Shown here piece after piece: positions 1-9,669 of a stretch of DNA of 64,000 bases (the stretch's first letter is position 1; each line of letters starts with the position of its first letter). The stretch spans positions 1 through 64,000 of the forward strand of contig NZ_AJLT01000002.1 of NCBI RefSeq assembly GCF_000258765.1, given 5' to 3'. This DNA comes from Gillisia marina (GTDB taxonomy: Bacteria > Bacteroidota > Bacteroidia > Flavobacteriales > Flavobacteriaceae). The notes below the pieces were generated by a model. It ran no database searches and had not been told where the DNA came from. It saw only the letters and a list, made by a program, of their open reading frames with translations. Both the position numbers and the translations under genes were made by a program.

Positions 1-42
1 AAAAAAGAGTTAAGATCTGGTAAGATTTTAAATTGGTAATAG

Positions 43-72
43 AAAAGGGCCGCAGCAATGTTGGCCCTTTTT
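43..72. terminator. Rho-independent terminator-like hairpin
   Basis: A 9-bp perfect stem (AAAAGGGCC at 43-51 pairing with GGCCCTTTT at 63-71) with an 11-nt loop is followed by a T-rich stretch. It would end a transcript entering from left of the window; the gene it serves is outside. Confidence 0.7.
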
Positions 73-80
73 CTTTGGCT

Positions 81-150
81 GCGTCCGCCAGAAAAGGCGG
101 TCGGGCTATCCGCTAAAGTCCCAATTGCAAAAAAGCAATCGGGAGCTACC
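81..150. repeat. Cluster of small hairpins, possible dispersed repeat
   Basis: Directly after the terminator come a GC-rich hairpin (CCGCC at 85-89 with GGCGG at 96-100) and a second imperfect hairpin around 119-145. The text GGGCTATCCGCT...GGGAGCTACCGCTGCTATCCCT contains a loose internal repeat. The GC content is above its surroundings. I recall similar blocks scattered between genes of Flavobacteriaceae, but only this copy is present here. The rest of 150-379 holds no gene that I can support, apart from a GTCGAGATGACA repeat fragment near 250-262. Confidence 0.4.
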
Positions 151-379
151 GCTGCTATCCCTCGCAGAATTTCGAATCAGCGTTTTCGCGATTAAAAAAA
201 TCTCATCTTTGCTATAATCATTCATTCCCAATAGATCACTCCCCAAGGTCGAGATGACATCACCTTGTTCCCTGAATCGTAATGTGACTCTTACCACTTA
301 TAACTAGGGATTAATGAATATAAATCTAAAATCAAAATTTTATAAGATTATTAGTACCGCATCAAAAATCAATATTTTG

Positions 380-1114
380 CTATCTGTATTCTGGATTTTC
401 AAACTCCCATCGAAAACCATCATCCCAGGCTTCTCTGGAATTTCCATAACTCGGATAGCCACCTTGCTCCTTAAGCGTAGATGCCAAATGAAGCAAATTA
501 TACGTCATAAAGGTTGTGTTCTTATTTTTGAAATCTGAATCTGTACCCAATGGTGGAGAAAGTTTCTTTCCCTTCCATTCTGTATCACCGGAACTAGGTC
601 CAGGACCCACTTCTCCAATCCAACCTGCATCTGCTTGAGGAGGAATAGAATAACCTAAGTGTTGTAAATCATATAAAACCCCCATTGCACAATGTTTTAC
701 TCCATCTCCGTTACCTGTAATTATGGTGCCACCAACTTTTCCGTAAAAAAGATATTGGCCTTTATCATTGATCATTCCGCCCATTACATATAAACGTTCA
801 ATAAGTTTTTGTGCTATAGACGATTTCTCACCTAAGCATATAGGAGTTCCTACAATTAAGATATCTGCAGAAAATATTTTCTTAAAGAGTTCTGGCCATT
901 CATCTTTGTCCCAACCGTGTTCTTTCATATCTGGTTGAACTCCGGTCGCTACTTCATGATCTATTAAACGAATTTCTTCAACGGTAACATTTTCCTTTTA
1001 CATGATAGATTTGGAAACCTGAAAAAGACTATCTGTATGGCTTTTCTCTGGTGATCTCTTTAAGGTACAGTTTACAAATACTGCTTTAAGATTATTAAAA
1101 TTTCTGGTTTTCAT
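380..1114 (-). pseudogene. NADPH-dependent FMN reductase / flavodoxin-like protein, interrupted by an in-frame stop
   Basis: Read from the ATG at 1114, this is a 244-codon flavodoxin-fold protein broken by one in-frame TAA at 998-1000 (codon 39). The N-terminal part contains the typical KAVFVNCTLKRSPEKSHT phosphate-loop region for FMN; the remainder restarts at an ATG at 928 and contains DILIVGTPICLGEKSS and the glycine-rich GGTIITGNGDG segment of the NADPH-dependent FMN reductase family. Both parts lie in the same frame, so a single substitution explains the break. It may be a recent pseudogene or a base-call error. Family members reduce flavins or quinones in the cytoplasm. No partner gene is adjacent. 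Confidence 0.75.
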
Positions 1115-1301
1115 ATTCCTTTGAGCCTTGTTCATTCTTAAAATGTTTTATGGGATAAATTCTACATGAAAAAAATTAAGCACTAGAGCTAAAAATAGAG
1201 AAATGGCAGCAATTTTATAGTGAGACTTTCACAGCATACCCATTAAAGGGATTTTAGATTTTAAAATTTAAACCTCTGTGAAATTAAATTCTACAAAAAC
1301 A

Positions 1302-1332
1302 AAAAGGCCTAATTTATAAGTTAGACCTTTTC
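1302..1332 (-). terminator. Terminator of the cysteine hydrolase gene
   Basis: An 11-bp stem with one G-U pair (1302-1312 with 1321-1331) and an 8-nt loop lies 26 bp past the stop of the minus-strand hydrolase gene. T-runs occur on both sides, so it could work in either direction. Confidence 0.7.
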
Positions 1333-1357
1333 TATAGATAGTATTTTAACTTAAAAA

Positions 1358-2074
1358 TTATAACTTGGCATCTTTAAGAGCTTCTTTAAATTCTTCGGTA
1401 GTGAATATATGGCTAGTAATCATCCGTAAGTTCATTAACGCAGCTTTAAAAGTATCTAAGCCTGGTAATTTAGCACTTCCGCTGGCATCGGCAATTACCG
1501 CTACTTCAAAACCTTCTTCTAATAATTGACGGGTGTGGGATTCCAGACACAGGTTTGTAGACATTCCCGCCATCAGCACTTTGTCTATTTTATATTTTCT
1601 TAATTGTAGACTAAGGTCATTATTCTGTGGACCGTATAATTTGTGAGGATTACATAAAATTATATTATCCTTTTCTAAGTATTGCTTGAATTCATCTAAA
1701 AAATCTGCTCCAGAATTTTCAAAACCTTCCATGTCTAACATGCCTTTTCGCTTATACATTTCTTTAGAATGCATAAACTTTTCTAGAGCTCCTCCAAATT
1801 TCCATCCCTTATCTGTTGGGAAAAAATAATGTGGGGAAATAAACACTTTTATACCATGCTCTTGGGCAAGTTTAAAAACTTGGCTCATATTTTCTATGGT
1901 ATTATTTTCCTTTACACTCTCTTTTACAATCGGCCAAGCTACTCCATCAGTCCTTAAGAAATCATTCTGAGGATCTGTGATTACAATCGCTGTGTTTTTA
2001 TCAATTTCAAATCCAGGATCTGGAATTCCTGCTTCTTTCGCTGCTTTTATAACATCCCATTCACTACTTTTCAT
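1358..2074 (-). CDS. Cysteine hydrolase of the isochorismatase family
   Basis: A 238-residue cytoplasmic hydrolase of the isochorismatase-like family. The catalytic triad is visible: Asp34 in VITDPQND, a Lys near 145 in NPHKLYGPQNND, and the nucleophile Cys176 in MAGMSTNLCLES. The family includes isochorismatases, nicotinamidases and carbamoyl- or acyl-amide hydrolases; the substrate cannot be decided here. The protein is intact and slightly longer than a minimal family member (about 180-200 residues), with an N-terminal extension. It is flanked by non-coding DNA and has its own terminator, so it is probably transcribed alone. Confidence 0.85.
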   Translation of the reverse strand: MKSSEWDVIKAAKEAGIPDPGFEIDKNTAIVITDPQNDFLRTDGVAWPIVKESVKENNTIENMSQVFKLAQEHGIKVFISPHYFFPTDKGWKFGGALEKFMHSKEMYKRKGMLDMEGFENSGADFLDEFKQYLEKDNIILCNPHKLYGPQNNDLSLQLRKYKIDKVLMAGMSTNLCLESHTRQLLEEGFEVAVIADASGSAKLPGLDTFKAALMNLRMITSHIFTTEEFKEALKDAKL

Positions 2075-2414
2075 AATACTTCAAATTTTAATAATTACAA
2101 CTTCATCCTTACTTAGGATGGCTTCAAGTAAAAATAGAACAGATTCTAAAAACTATTTGTCAAAAAATTGACGTTAGTCGCTTAATTAACAGGATATACT
2201 GAAAGCTTTAACAATTTCATGAGGAGTTTAAAATAATAGACTCACGGGTAAATGACATAAACTTATTAGGGTGTCATTCTATCCCGAGCTTTCTAGATAT
2301 TTAGCATCTCAATTTCCATAAGACAATTAAAACTAATGGAGATCTTAACTTAAATTAACAAGTAATTTGAAAATGAATAATGATATTATATATTTTCAAA
2401 TATTGATGTAATAT
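2075..2414. other. 340-bp intergenic region
   Basis: No gene is supported here. It must carry the promoter of the minus-strand hydrolase at its left end. It holds a decayed repeat fragment near 2272-2316 (GTCATTCTATCCCGAG ... GCATCTCAA) that resembles the GTCA-type palindromes found elsewhere in the window. The rest is AT-rich. Confidence 0.5.
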
Positions 2415-3095
2415 TTATGAAGATTCAAGTTTTTCTAAATTCAGAACTCGAATACTTGTTCTATCATAATCTATAATGCGATGCTTTTTTAAATCACTAA
2501 AGACACTGGAAACTTCTTGCCTGTTAGTAGAAGTAAGTTTCGCAATCTTGTCATGAGTAAGATAATTAATTATTCTAAAAACTCCATTGTTATTTTCCGA
2601 AGTTTTTACGCTGATTTTAAGAAATTCAATAATTCGTTGCTGGTTACTTTTAAAGGTTAAGTCTTCCAATCTTCTTTGAGTTTGCTCTAATCTTTCTTCT
2701 AGGAGCTGACTAAATTTAAAATTTAGCAAAGGCTCCTGAAGTAATAGTTCTTTCATTTTATCCTCCTTCATAATGCAGAGAAAAACCTTGTCTTCAGCAA
2801 TTGCGGCTTCATTTCGAACATCGCTTCCCATAACCGAAGCTTCCCCAAAAATTTCCCCTGGATTTAAAATATTTAAAATGAATTCTTTTCCTTTTTTATT
2901 GAATTTTGAAATGCGAATTCGGCCCTCTTTTAAGAAATAAATACTGTGGGCAAGATCATCCTGAAAATACACCACTTCATCTTTTTCTATAGTTTTCATT
3001 TCGGTATTCTGGTGAATAATCTTTTTTTCAGCCATACCAAGTTCGAGAAAAAAATTAAAATTTTCTAAGTGCCAGATTTTTAGATTTTGATCCAT
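2415..3095 (-). CDS. Crp/Fnr family transcriptional regulator
   Basis: A 226-residue regulator with a cyclic-nucleotide-binding-like beta-roll at about 30-115 (core NPGEIFGEASVMG at 79-90), a long dimerisation helix at about 124-160, and a winged helix-turn-helix at about 178-215 (LTHDKIAKLTSTNRQEVSSV). The HTH is of the Crp type. No cysteine cluster of the Fnr kind is seen at the N-terminus, so an oxygen-sensing iron-sulfur cluster is unlikely; the effector is unknown. The gene stands alone, with about 250 bp of non-coding DNA upstream. Confidence 0.88.
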   Translation of the reverse strand: MDQNLKIWHLENFNFFLELGMAEKKIIHQNTEMKTIEKDEVVYFQDDLAHSIYFLKEGRIRISKFNKKGKEFILNILNPGEIFGEASVMGSDVRNEAAIAEDKVFLCIMKEDKMKELLLQEPLLNFKFSQLLEERLEQTQRRLEDLTFKSNQQRIIEFLKISVKTSENNNGVFRIINYLTHDKIAKLTSTNRQEVSSVFSDLKKHRIIDYDRTSIRVLNLEKLESS

Positions 3096-3270
3096 ATTCT
3101 TATTTGTGCTTGTCTTTTATTTGATATTAATTAAAAATAGGTTTTTAATCTTATAATTCATATTTATGACTCATAAATAAAGTTGGGTGCTTCCCGGAAA
3201 AATATTTAAAATTTTATTTTGCAGACAGTTGTAATCTGATGATTTTGAACCTAATATGTAATTTCGAAGG

Positions 3271-3346
3271 AGCTTTTCGAGACCGAGAAATCTCTTTTTT
3301 CACATAAACACTCTGTTGAGATCTCTCACTATGTTCGAGATGACAA
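3271..3346. repeat. Degenerate two-armed GTCA palindrome
   Basis: The stretch contains TTTCGAGACCGAGAAATCTC and, about 30 bp on, GAGATCTCTCACTATGTTCGAGATGACA. This is a decayed copy of the family whose best examples are near 24.4 and 56.4 kb. Confidence 0.45.
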
Positions 3347-3351
3347 AGAAT

Positions 3352-4158
3352 TTAATAAATACTACTTTTAAATTCATACCCCAAAACCTCATTGAGATTT
3401 AAAGAATTTATCTTTTTTCCTTTAGATTCCGAATCCTCATCAAAACTCATAACAGCCATACCTTTTTCCTTCGCTTTTCTAGAATAATACTCTTTCCGTG
3501 TGGGATGTTCCGGATAGACTCCGTGAAAGATTTCTCCCCAAGCTTCTTTTTCTATGATTGCTTCTATGATTCCGATACAATCATCCAAATGAATCAAATT
3601 TACAGGTCCTTCGGGATCTTTGAGCTCAGATTTTCCGGCAAGATAATTCACAGGATGTCTTCCCGGACCTAGTAGGCCGCCAAAACGAAGAATACTTGTC
3701 TCAAATTTTTCTGAAGCTTTCAGCAATTCCTCTGTTTCAATTAATTGCTTTGCATTTTCAGCAGTGCCATTTGGAGCATCTTTTTCAGTATACGTTGGCA
3801 AATCATTTCTATCCTTAAATACAGAAGTTGCACTTACAAAAAGCACTTTTTCGACCCCAGATTTTTCTATGTAAGATTTAAGTCGGTTTATTTTTGCTAC
3901 AAAATTCACTTTGGGATCCTTTCTTAGTCCCGGTGGGATATCGATGATCAATATTTCAGAATTCCCTAAAAATGAAGAAATATCTCCTTGCACTCCTTCT
4001 TCAAAAAGCTGAATTTCATAAGGCACTATTCCTTCTGCCCTAAGAGCACTCAATTTATCCCGGCTTGTGGTTGAGCCGTGTATAACATGGCCTGCTTCAA
4101 TCAATCTCTTTGCTAGCGGTAATCCTAGCCAACCACATCCTAATATGGAAATATTCAT
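3352..4158 (-). CDS. NAD(P)-dependent epimerase/dehydratase-like protein (YeeZ family)
   Basis: A 268-residue Rossmann-fold protein of the extended SDR superfamily. The N-terminal nucleotide-binding motif is GCGWLG (residues 7-12, GxGxxG), followed by a conserved RPxxLG-like loop (GGLLGPGRHP) typical of the E. coli YeeZ group. A YxxxK catalytic motif is not obvious, as in other YeeZ-type proteins. It is probably a cytoplasmic nucleotide-sugar or sugar oxidoreductase/epimerase of unknown substrate. It is separated from neighbours by repeat-bearing spacers. Confidence 0.8.
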   Translation of the reverse strand: MNISILGCGWLGLPLAKRLIEAGHVIHGSTTSRDKLSALRAEGIVPYEIQLFEEGVQGDISSFLGNSEILIIDIPPGLRKDPKVNFVAKINRLKSYIEKSGVEKVLFVSATSVFKDRNDLPTYTEKDAPNGTAENAKQLIETEELLKASEKFETSILRFGGLLGPGRHPVNYLAGKSELKDPEGPVNLIHLDDCIGIIEAIIEKEAWGEIFHGVYPEHPTRKEYYSRKAKEKGMAVMSFDEDSESKGKKINSLNLNEVLGYEFKSSIY

Positions 4159-4189
4159 TTTAATTTAATTTTTTAATACACGTTTCGGC

Positions 4190-4287
4190 AAATCGAATTG
4201 CTAATCACTCTTCTACAAGCTCAGAGTGACACTATTTTATGTTTCAAAATTAATATGTCAGACTGTTCCTATTGCGATCGGGATGTC
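4190..4287. repeat. GTCA-family palindrome, decayed copy
   Basis: The text CTTCTACAAGCTCAGAGTGACA and, further on, GTCAGACTGTTCCTATTGCGATCGGGATGTCA fill the gap between two co-directional genes and match arms of the dispersed GTCA repeat family. Confidence 0.5.
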
Positions 4288-4303
4288 AAAATCTTTTTTC
4301 CCA

Positions 4304-6624
4304 TTATTCTACTTTAAGTGTCTTTTTAATAATCACAGCATCATTCAATGCAAACGGCTTAGGCATTTTAGATTTGTCCCTCTTTTTTACATTTAAGTCC
4401 GGATTATCCAAAAGATCATAACTGCTTTCATATAGCACAATTTCCGGAGGCGTATTCTTAGTCGTAAAATTGATTATCAAGGTATCCGAATTGGCAGCAT
4501 GATAGGTAAGCAACCTATCGTTCCATCGATTTTTAAAGACATGATAACTCTCTTCACCAACTCTCATTGATTTTGCTTCCAACCCATTCACAGTGAATCC
4601 TTCAAAATTATAGGAACTGTTTACATACAATTCCATCCTATTTACCTTTCTATTGGGAGCAATCTTTAAAGAATAACTTTGAGATCTACTAAGTGAATCT
4701 TCGCTTTTTACTATTTTATAAATGATTCCCGGAATAGCAATCTTCACAACTGGTGCCGTTGCGCTATACTTAAAACCAGAGCCATATTTACTTTCAAAAG
4801 CATTATCTGTGACTTCAGATTTTCCAAGATTATCTCCAAAATAGGCTTTATTCCAGTCGTCTAATTTAGAATCGTAGGAATTCCAACTTGCAGTATTATT
4901 GTCTTCATCTAAAATATACACCAAACTATCCGGACGTGGTCTTTCTTCATTAAAATCTGACTTGAAATGGGCGATTACAAGCATCGTGATTGCTACTAGT
5001 CCCAATAATATAGCAAGCGATTTTTTAGACTTAAAATATCCAAATACGGGTAGAAATAATGTGAATAATAAAACTGTAAGGATTCCGGCTACAAAAAGAA
5101 TCTTAAGGCCTAAAGCCACAGGAAAACTAGAGACAAAAGGAAGAATCAAAACCAGTGCCGGTAAGCTTAGTAATAGCATCAAGAATAAATTCGGTCGTTT
5201 TTGACGAATCATCACCCAGAGTTGAAGTATTCCAAAAAATCCCGGAATTATAAAATAAGCGGCACCTTTTAAGTAAAAAGCCGTTAGTGTACAAATTAGC
5301 AACCAAAAGAAAAGCGGAAATACAAAAACACTTGCTTGATCCTTTGCCTTGCTCACAAAGTGGTAAGTATAAAAACTTATGGCTAGGCTGAAAAATATCC
5401 CAAAGGCTATATAATAATAGCCGTTATAGGTGAAACCATTTATCATTTCAGCATATCCTGGGTAGATTATTTGGCAAAGTTTCCAGAAAAGAAACACTAA
5501 AAAACCGGAACCTAATAAGCTTATAAAAAATGGAAGGGTTCCTTTTAAAATGCCTTTTAGCAAAAGTTTTCTTGTAGAAACGCCATATACTAAAACTGCA
5601 AAAAATAATAGAAAACCTAGAATTAACATGGGTAAGATCCAAGAAAAAGGATAGCTAATCATTTCTCCCATTGGCAAATTGAAATAGATAAGATCTTCAT
5701 CTGATTCAAAATTGGTAAGATTAGCATCTTTAAAATAGGTAAGCAATGGCATAAGATAACTGCCTTGATGTGCTAGCGTTTCTTTATCTAAATTAACAGT
5801 AACATCATTCGCAGTATGATAGTCGAAATGATCGTCTATAAAGCGAAATTGAAGCCGTTAATATTGCCTTGTTCTCGTAATACAGTTAGATCGGTATCAT
5901 TAGGCAACATTTTATAAATGCTATATGCCAAGGAATTTGTAACCGGAAATTCAGGATGTGCTTTGACAAAACCCTCAATGAGTTTTGAGTTTCCACTATT
6001 GGTTTCCAAGAGCATAAAAGAATTTCCTCCGCTTCCACGAGCTTCAAAATTCAGTGCCAATCCTACTTCTTTGGCCCAAGGATGTTCATTTACAAATAAC
6101 TCGGCACCGTTTAATCCGAGTTCTTCGGCATCTGTAAACAAAATAATAATATCATTTTTAGGGATATCCCCTTCAGCTAACAAAGCTCTTACTCCTTCTA
6201 AGACAGTTGCAACTCCACTCCCCGCATCGCTTGCTCCAAAAGAGGAATGTCCGGCAGAATCGTAATGAGACATCAATAAAAGGGCTTTTCCATCTCCACT
6301 GCCCGGAATTCTTGCCAAAATATTTTGAGGTCGGGTAAGCATTCCTCTATCCGTTAAACTATAACCTTCCTGAGTTTGTACTTCCAGCCCGAGATCCTGT
6401 AGCGTTTTTACAATATAATTTCGAACGATACTATGTGCCGGGCTACCCACGAAATGTGGCTTTTTAGAAATGGCTTCCACATGTTTAAATGCTCTGGTTG
6501 TAGAAAACTCGGTAGGAGGCATATCTGTTTCAGAAATAGCTCTAGGCATGCTAGAATAAAATAGAAACCAGATAATCCCAGATAAAAGAATGAGTATTAA
6601 GAGTGGAGATAATTTTTTCAACAT
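4304..6624 (-). CDS. Membrane-anchored M28 family zinc aminopeptidase (one frameshift)
   Basis: One gene in two frames. The N-terminal part (from ATG at 6624) has a signal anchor (about 5-23) and an M28 peptidase domain with visible zinc ligands: His120 in LLMSHYDS, Asp133 in GASDAGSG and Glu167/168 in FTDAEELGLNGAE. It ends NGFNFAL-stop at 5836, whereas the family reads NGFNFAFIDDHFDYHTAND; that missing text is encoded one frame over from about 5838 and continues to 4304. Restoring one T in the AAA run (plus strand 5840-5842) gives about 773 residues. The C-terminal half holds about eight membrane segments and a beta-rich exported tail. Fxna/ER-metallopeptidase-like M28 enzymes share this layout. 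The enzyme probably trims peptides outside the cytoplasm. The frameshift may be a sequence error. Confidence 0.82.
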
Positions 6625-6751
6625 AATTGAGAGAAGTATTGGTGGTTTAAATATAAATAAGATAAGCTGAAAAAAATAAATTTATGTCTCCGGTTTCAAA
6701 AGCCTGCGAAATTGATTATATTAAGTGGTTAGTAATCAAAAAATTAAGGCT

Positions 6752-7219
6752 ATGGGAATTAAAAGTTTTCAAGGAAGAAGGGCGGAGCCCGAAAAGATAC
6801 AGAGTGCGCCAATTTTAGTTAAAGATTATATGTCTCATTCGCTAATTACCTTTAAAAAAGATGATCCGGTTATAAATGTGATCCAGGCACTTATGAAATA
6901 TAAGATTTCCGGAGCTCCTGTGGTAAACGATCAAAATGAACTTATTGGAGTAATTTCTGATGGGGATTGTATGAAACAAATTTCCGAAAGCAGGTATTAT
7001 AATATGCCTATTGGAGATAGAAGGGTGGAAGAATTTATGGAAACCAATGTGCCCACTATAGACAAAAATGTGAATATTTTTGATTGTGCATCGCTTTTCC
7101 ATAGACATGGATGTAGAAGGTTTCCAATTATAGAAAACGGAAAATTAATTGGACAAATTAGCAGAAAAGATATTTTGTATGCCGCTATAAAATTAAGAGC
7201 GCAAAACTGGCATAGCTAA
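6752..7219 (+). CDS. Tandem CBS-domain protein
   Basis: A protein of about 155 residues made almost entirely of two CBS domains (about 23-80 and 88-150): VKDYMSHSLITF...GVISDGDCMK and FMETNVPTIDKN...GQISRKDIL. Such stand-alone pairs bind adenine nucleotides and sense energy state; the partner is unknown. An upstream in-frame GTG at 6725 would add nine residues, but I chose the ATG at 6752 because MGIKSFQGRR looks like the natural N-terminus. The 3' end overlaps the convergent zinc-ribbon gene by 4 bp. Confidence 0.85.
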   Translation: MGIKSFQGRRAEPEKIQSAPILVKDYMSHSLITFKKDDPVINVIQALMKYKISGAPVVNDQNELIGVISDGDCMKQISESRYYNMPIGDRRVEEFMETNVPTIDKNVNIFDCASLFHRHGCRRFPIIENGKLIGQISRKDILYAAIKLRAQNWHS

Positions 7220-7563
7220 TTTCGCTTCACCAATGCATAATAATCGCTTTCTAATGGCAAATATCCTTGATCGTAAATAAAATAATATACCGTCCCAGCC
7301 TTGGTAGTGTAGATACTTGTGAAATATTCAAAATTAAAGCCTTTTGAAATTAGCTTAGCTTTGGTGACTTTGGTTTTATCTGTTGGGTTTAATTCCTGAA
7401 GAATCCTGTAATTCTTACGAAGTAAATTATTTACATTCCGAACAAGGTTTGTGGAATCCTTATTCATCTTGTTATTATGGGCATTCCGACAATAGTCGCT
7501 GCAGAATTTTTTATCTGTTCTCCCAACAATTTTTTCTCCGCATTCCGGACACGCTTTTTGCAT
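7216..7563 (-). CDS. Zinc-ribbon protein of unknown function
   Basis: A 115-residue protein starting with a compact zinc ribbon: Cys5 and Cys8 (CPEC) pair with Cys21 and Cys25 (CSDYC), resembling DUF2116-type ribbons. The remaining 85 residues form a basic alpha/beta region with no motif that I recognise. Small ribbon proteins like this are common and uncharacterised in Flavobacteriaceae. It is convergent with, and overlaps by 4 bp, the CBS gene. Confidence 0.7.
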   Translation of the reverse strand: MQKACPECGEKIVGRTDKKFCSDYCRNAHNNKMNKDSTNLVRNVNNLLRKNYRILQELNPTDKTKVTKAKLISKGFNFEYFTSIYTTKAGTVYYFIYDQGYLPLESDYYALVKRN

Positions 7564-7642
7564 GATTTAAATATAAGAAAAAGAGTTTTAATAGTTTAGA
7601 GAGCAATAAGTATGTTCATAAAGAAAATATAATGTTTCCTAG

Positions 7643-7714
7643 TAATGTCAGGTTGAGCGGAGTCGAAACCTCATTTTAAATTCAAAAGTTCTCGACTACG
7701 CTCGAACAGACACA
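7643..7714. repeat. GTCA-family two-armed palindrome
   Basis: The left arm TGTCAGGTTGAGCGGAGTCG (7646-7665) faces the right arm CGACTACGCTCGAACAGACA (near 7692-7711) across an AT-rich spacer. It is the same arm type as the repeats surrounding the GIY-YIG nuclease near 24.4-25.0 kb. Confidence 0.8.
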
Positions 7715-7791
7715 ACCAGATGTTTTAACTTAGTGGGCAGCGATAAAATTGAACTATGAAAAAAACTTAGTTTTAGATGTGCTATTGAATA

Positions 7792-8311
7792 TTATTCTTT
7801 TTTTTGTTTGAAGTAGGTATCTATACTTATTAAATTACCATTTTTCAATTCACAGTTTTTGTTCATCCCCTCAAACGTCCAGTCCATTTTTTCCAAAGCT
7901 CTTTTACAATTCAAATTTTCAGATTCTACAAGGCCTTCGATTCTCTCGAGTTCTAATTTTTTGAAACCATACTCACAAATTAAGGGCATAGCTTCCTGCA
8001 TATAACCTTTCCCCCCAAAATTCAGGCAATAACCAAAATCCGATTTCCGCTTTTTTCAGATCTTTAGAGAGATCATTAAATCCGCCGGCTCCTAGAAATT
8101 CATTTGTTTCAGAATTAAAAATCGCCCACCATTTACCGGTTTCATTTTTTTCCAAATCTTGAAACCAAATCATTTGCTCTTCTGTAGCTTCAAAAGTTTT
8201 AAAACTGATTCCGTAATATTTTATAACCTCTGGATGAGACAAGCCTCGGAAAATATTTTCCTGATCTGCTGCAGTGATGGATCGTAGTTCTATTCTAGAA
8301 TCTGTTTTCAT
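7792..8311 (-). CDS. RimJ/RimL-type GNAT N-acetyltransferase (one frameshift)
   Basis: Two overlapping frames form one 172-residue GNAT. The first part (from 8311) runs IELRSITAADQENIFRGLSH to KKAEIGFWLLPEFWG and then loses frame; the next frame resumes YMQEAMPLICEYGFKKLELE and ends normally at 7792. Removing one base from the C6 run (plus strand 8011-8016) restores the family text FWGKGYMQEA, which is the acetyl-CoA pyrophosphate-binding region. Family members acetylate N-terminal or small-molecule amines. The downstream gene of the pair is another GNAT, 24 bp upstream in transcription. The frameshift is probably a base-call error. Confidence 0.8.
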
Positions 8312-8335
8312 AAATTGTAATTCTTCAAAATAATC

Positions 8336-8782
8336 CTATTTCTTAAATTCCCAATAATAAAAATTATGAAGCTTATCTAAAATAAAATCTGTTTTAGGGT
8401 AGAGATTGTTGCCTATAGTATTCGATTTTTCGGTCTCTAGCATCAAGCCCACAGAATTGGTAGTGACGGCAAGAACTTTGGCTCTCTCGATTAATCGAAC
8501 TCCCAATTGCTTTCCTCTTGCTTCAGGAGATACAAAAAGATCATTTAAAAGCCAGGTGCGCTTTAATTGCGTGGAAGAAAACCGGGGATATAATTGTACA
8601 AACCCCAATAACGTATCTTGTTCTTCAGCAACAAAAATCTTAGAGTCTTGGAAAGTCAAGCGATCTTTTATAAAATCTCGTGCGCCTTCAATATTTGAGC
8701 TTTGTCTATAAAAAACTCTATAGGCATCAAACAACAAACTTAGTTCTTTGAGATCATCTTCAACAGCCTCACGTATTTTCAT
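8336..8782 (-). CDS. GNAT family N-acetyltransferase
   Basis: A 148-residue intact GNAT. Motif A is visible as NDLFVSPEARGKQLGVRLIERA (acetyl-CoA phosphate loop RGKQLG, about residues 89-94), preceded by the beta-strand LGFVQLYPRFS. The substrate is unknown. It is transcribed just ahead of the frameshifted GNAT (24-bp gap), so the two probably form one operon. Confidence 0.85.
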   Translation of the reverse strand: MKIREAVEDDLKELSLLFDAYRVFYRQSSNIEGARDFIKDRLTFQDSKIFVAEEQDTLLGFVQLYPRFSSTQLKRTWLLNDLFVSPEARGKQLGVRLIERAKVLAVTTNSVGLMLETEKSNTIGNNLYPKTDFILDKLHNFYYWEFKK

Positions 8783-8964
8783 GTAGATATTATTTTCTTC
8801 AATTTAAGTTTTAAAACCAACATTTAGAAAACACCGCTTCAGAAATTTATTTTCACATATATTTTTTGTAAATTATTGATTCAAATTTTTTGTCTCTCCT
8901 CCCATCCTCCCCCGCCGAGGATTTTTTGTTTTCGAAAAATTAAGCAATCTTAAAACTATTCGTT

Positions 8965-9669
8965 ATGAGAAAACAAGTTTATCAATTCGCGCTTCTAGCT
9001 TTAATCCTTTCTGTGGTATTAGTAAGTTGGAACAAACCTTTAAAAAACAATCTAAAAAAGCAAAAAAATAAACTTACGTCAAAGTCTCCGCTTCAAACAA
9101 AGACAAAATCCTTAATATATCATAAGGTGAATGATTACGGGGTTTGGAAAAAGGCTTTCGATGATTTCTTACCTCAACGTGAAAAGAACGGAGAGCTAAG
9201 CTATGAAGTTGGTGTTTTAGAAGATGATCCTAATACCGTATATGTTTTTAATACATGGAAGTCTCAAGATCATTACAAACAATTCATGGAAAATGAGGAG
9301 TTAAAAGAGAAAATGGATGAAGCCGGAGTTACAGAACCGCCTACTTTTCTTCTTCTGAACAAATTGGAAGGCACTAAAATGCTGAATAAAAAAATCACCG
9401 GAATCATCTATCACGAAATTGAAGATTATGATAAATGGAAACGCGTTTTTGATGATTTTGAAAGAACTCGGAAAGAGTTTAAAGAGGTGAGTTATGAAGT
9501 GGGAACGATCAATGGCGATTCCAAGATGATTTATGTGATGAACCAATGGAATAATTTACAGGATTATAAAACATTCGTGAACGATGCAAAATTAAAAGAA
9601 GCAATGAACCATGCCGGAGTAATTGGAAAACCGATATTCCTAGTTTTTAATCCGAAGGAGAAAGGTTAA
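8965..9669 (+). CDS. Signal-anchored protein with two tandem ABM-like domains
   Basis: A 234-residue protein with an N-terminal hydrophobic signal or anchor (about 5-23) and a basic linker, followed by two similar units of about 80 residues. Each begins IYHKVNDYGVWKKAFDDF / IYHEIEDYDKWKRVFDDF, continues SYEVG and VYVFNTWKSQDHYKQF / IYVMNQWNNLQDYKTF, and ends with a GVxxxPxFLxxN strand. This is the layout of the dimeric alpha-beta barrel (antibiotic-biosynthesis-monooxygenase-like) fold, here probably forming an intramolecular pseudo-dimer. It is likely located outside the cytoplasm; its function is unknown. The internal duplication is clear in the sequence. Confidence 0.7.
   Translation: MRKQVYQFALLALILSVVLVSWNKPLKNNLKKQKNKLTSKSPLQTKTKSLIYHKVNDYGVWKKAFDDFLPQREKNGELSYEVGVLEDDPNTVYVFNTWKSQDHYKQFMENEELKEKMDEAGVTEPPTFLLLNKLEGTKMLNKKITGIIYHEIEDYDKWKRVFDDFERTRKEFKEVSYEVGTINGDSKMIYVMNQWNNLQDYKTFVNDAKLKEAMNHAGVIGKPIFLVFNPKEKG

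Noticed and set aside
314-538. A plus-strand frame opposite the flavodoxin-like gene
   Set aside because: It is antisense to a recognisable gene and shows no recognisable family.
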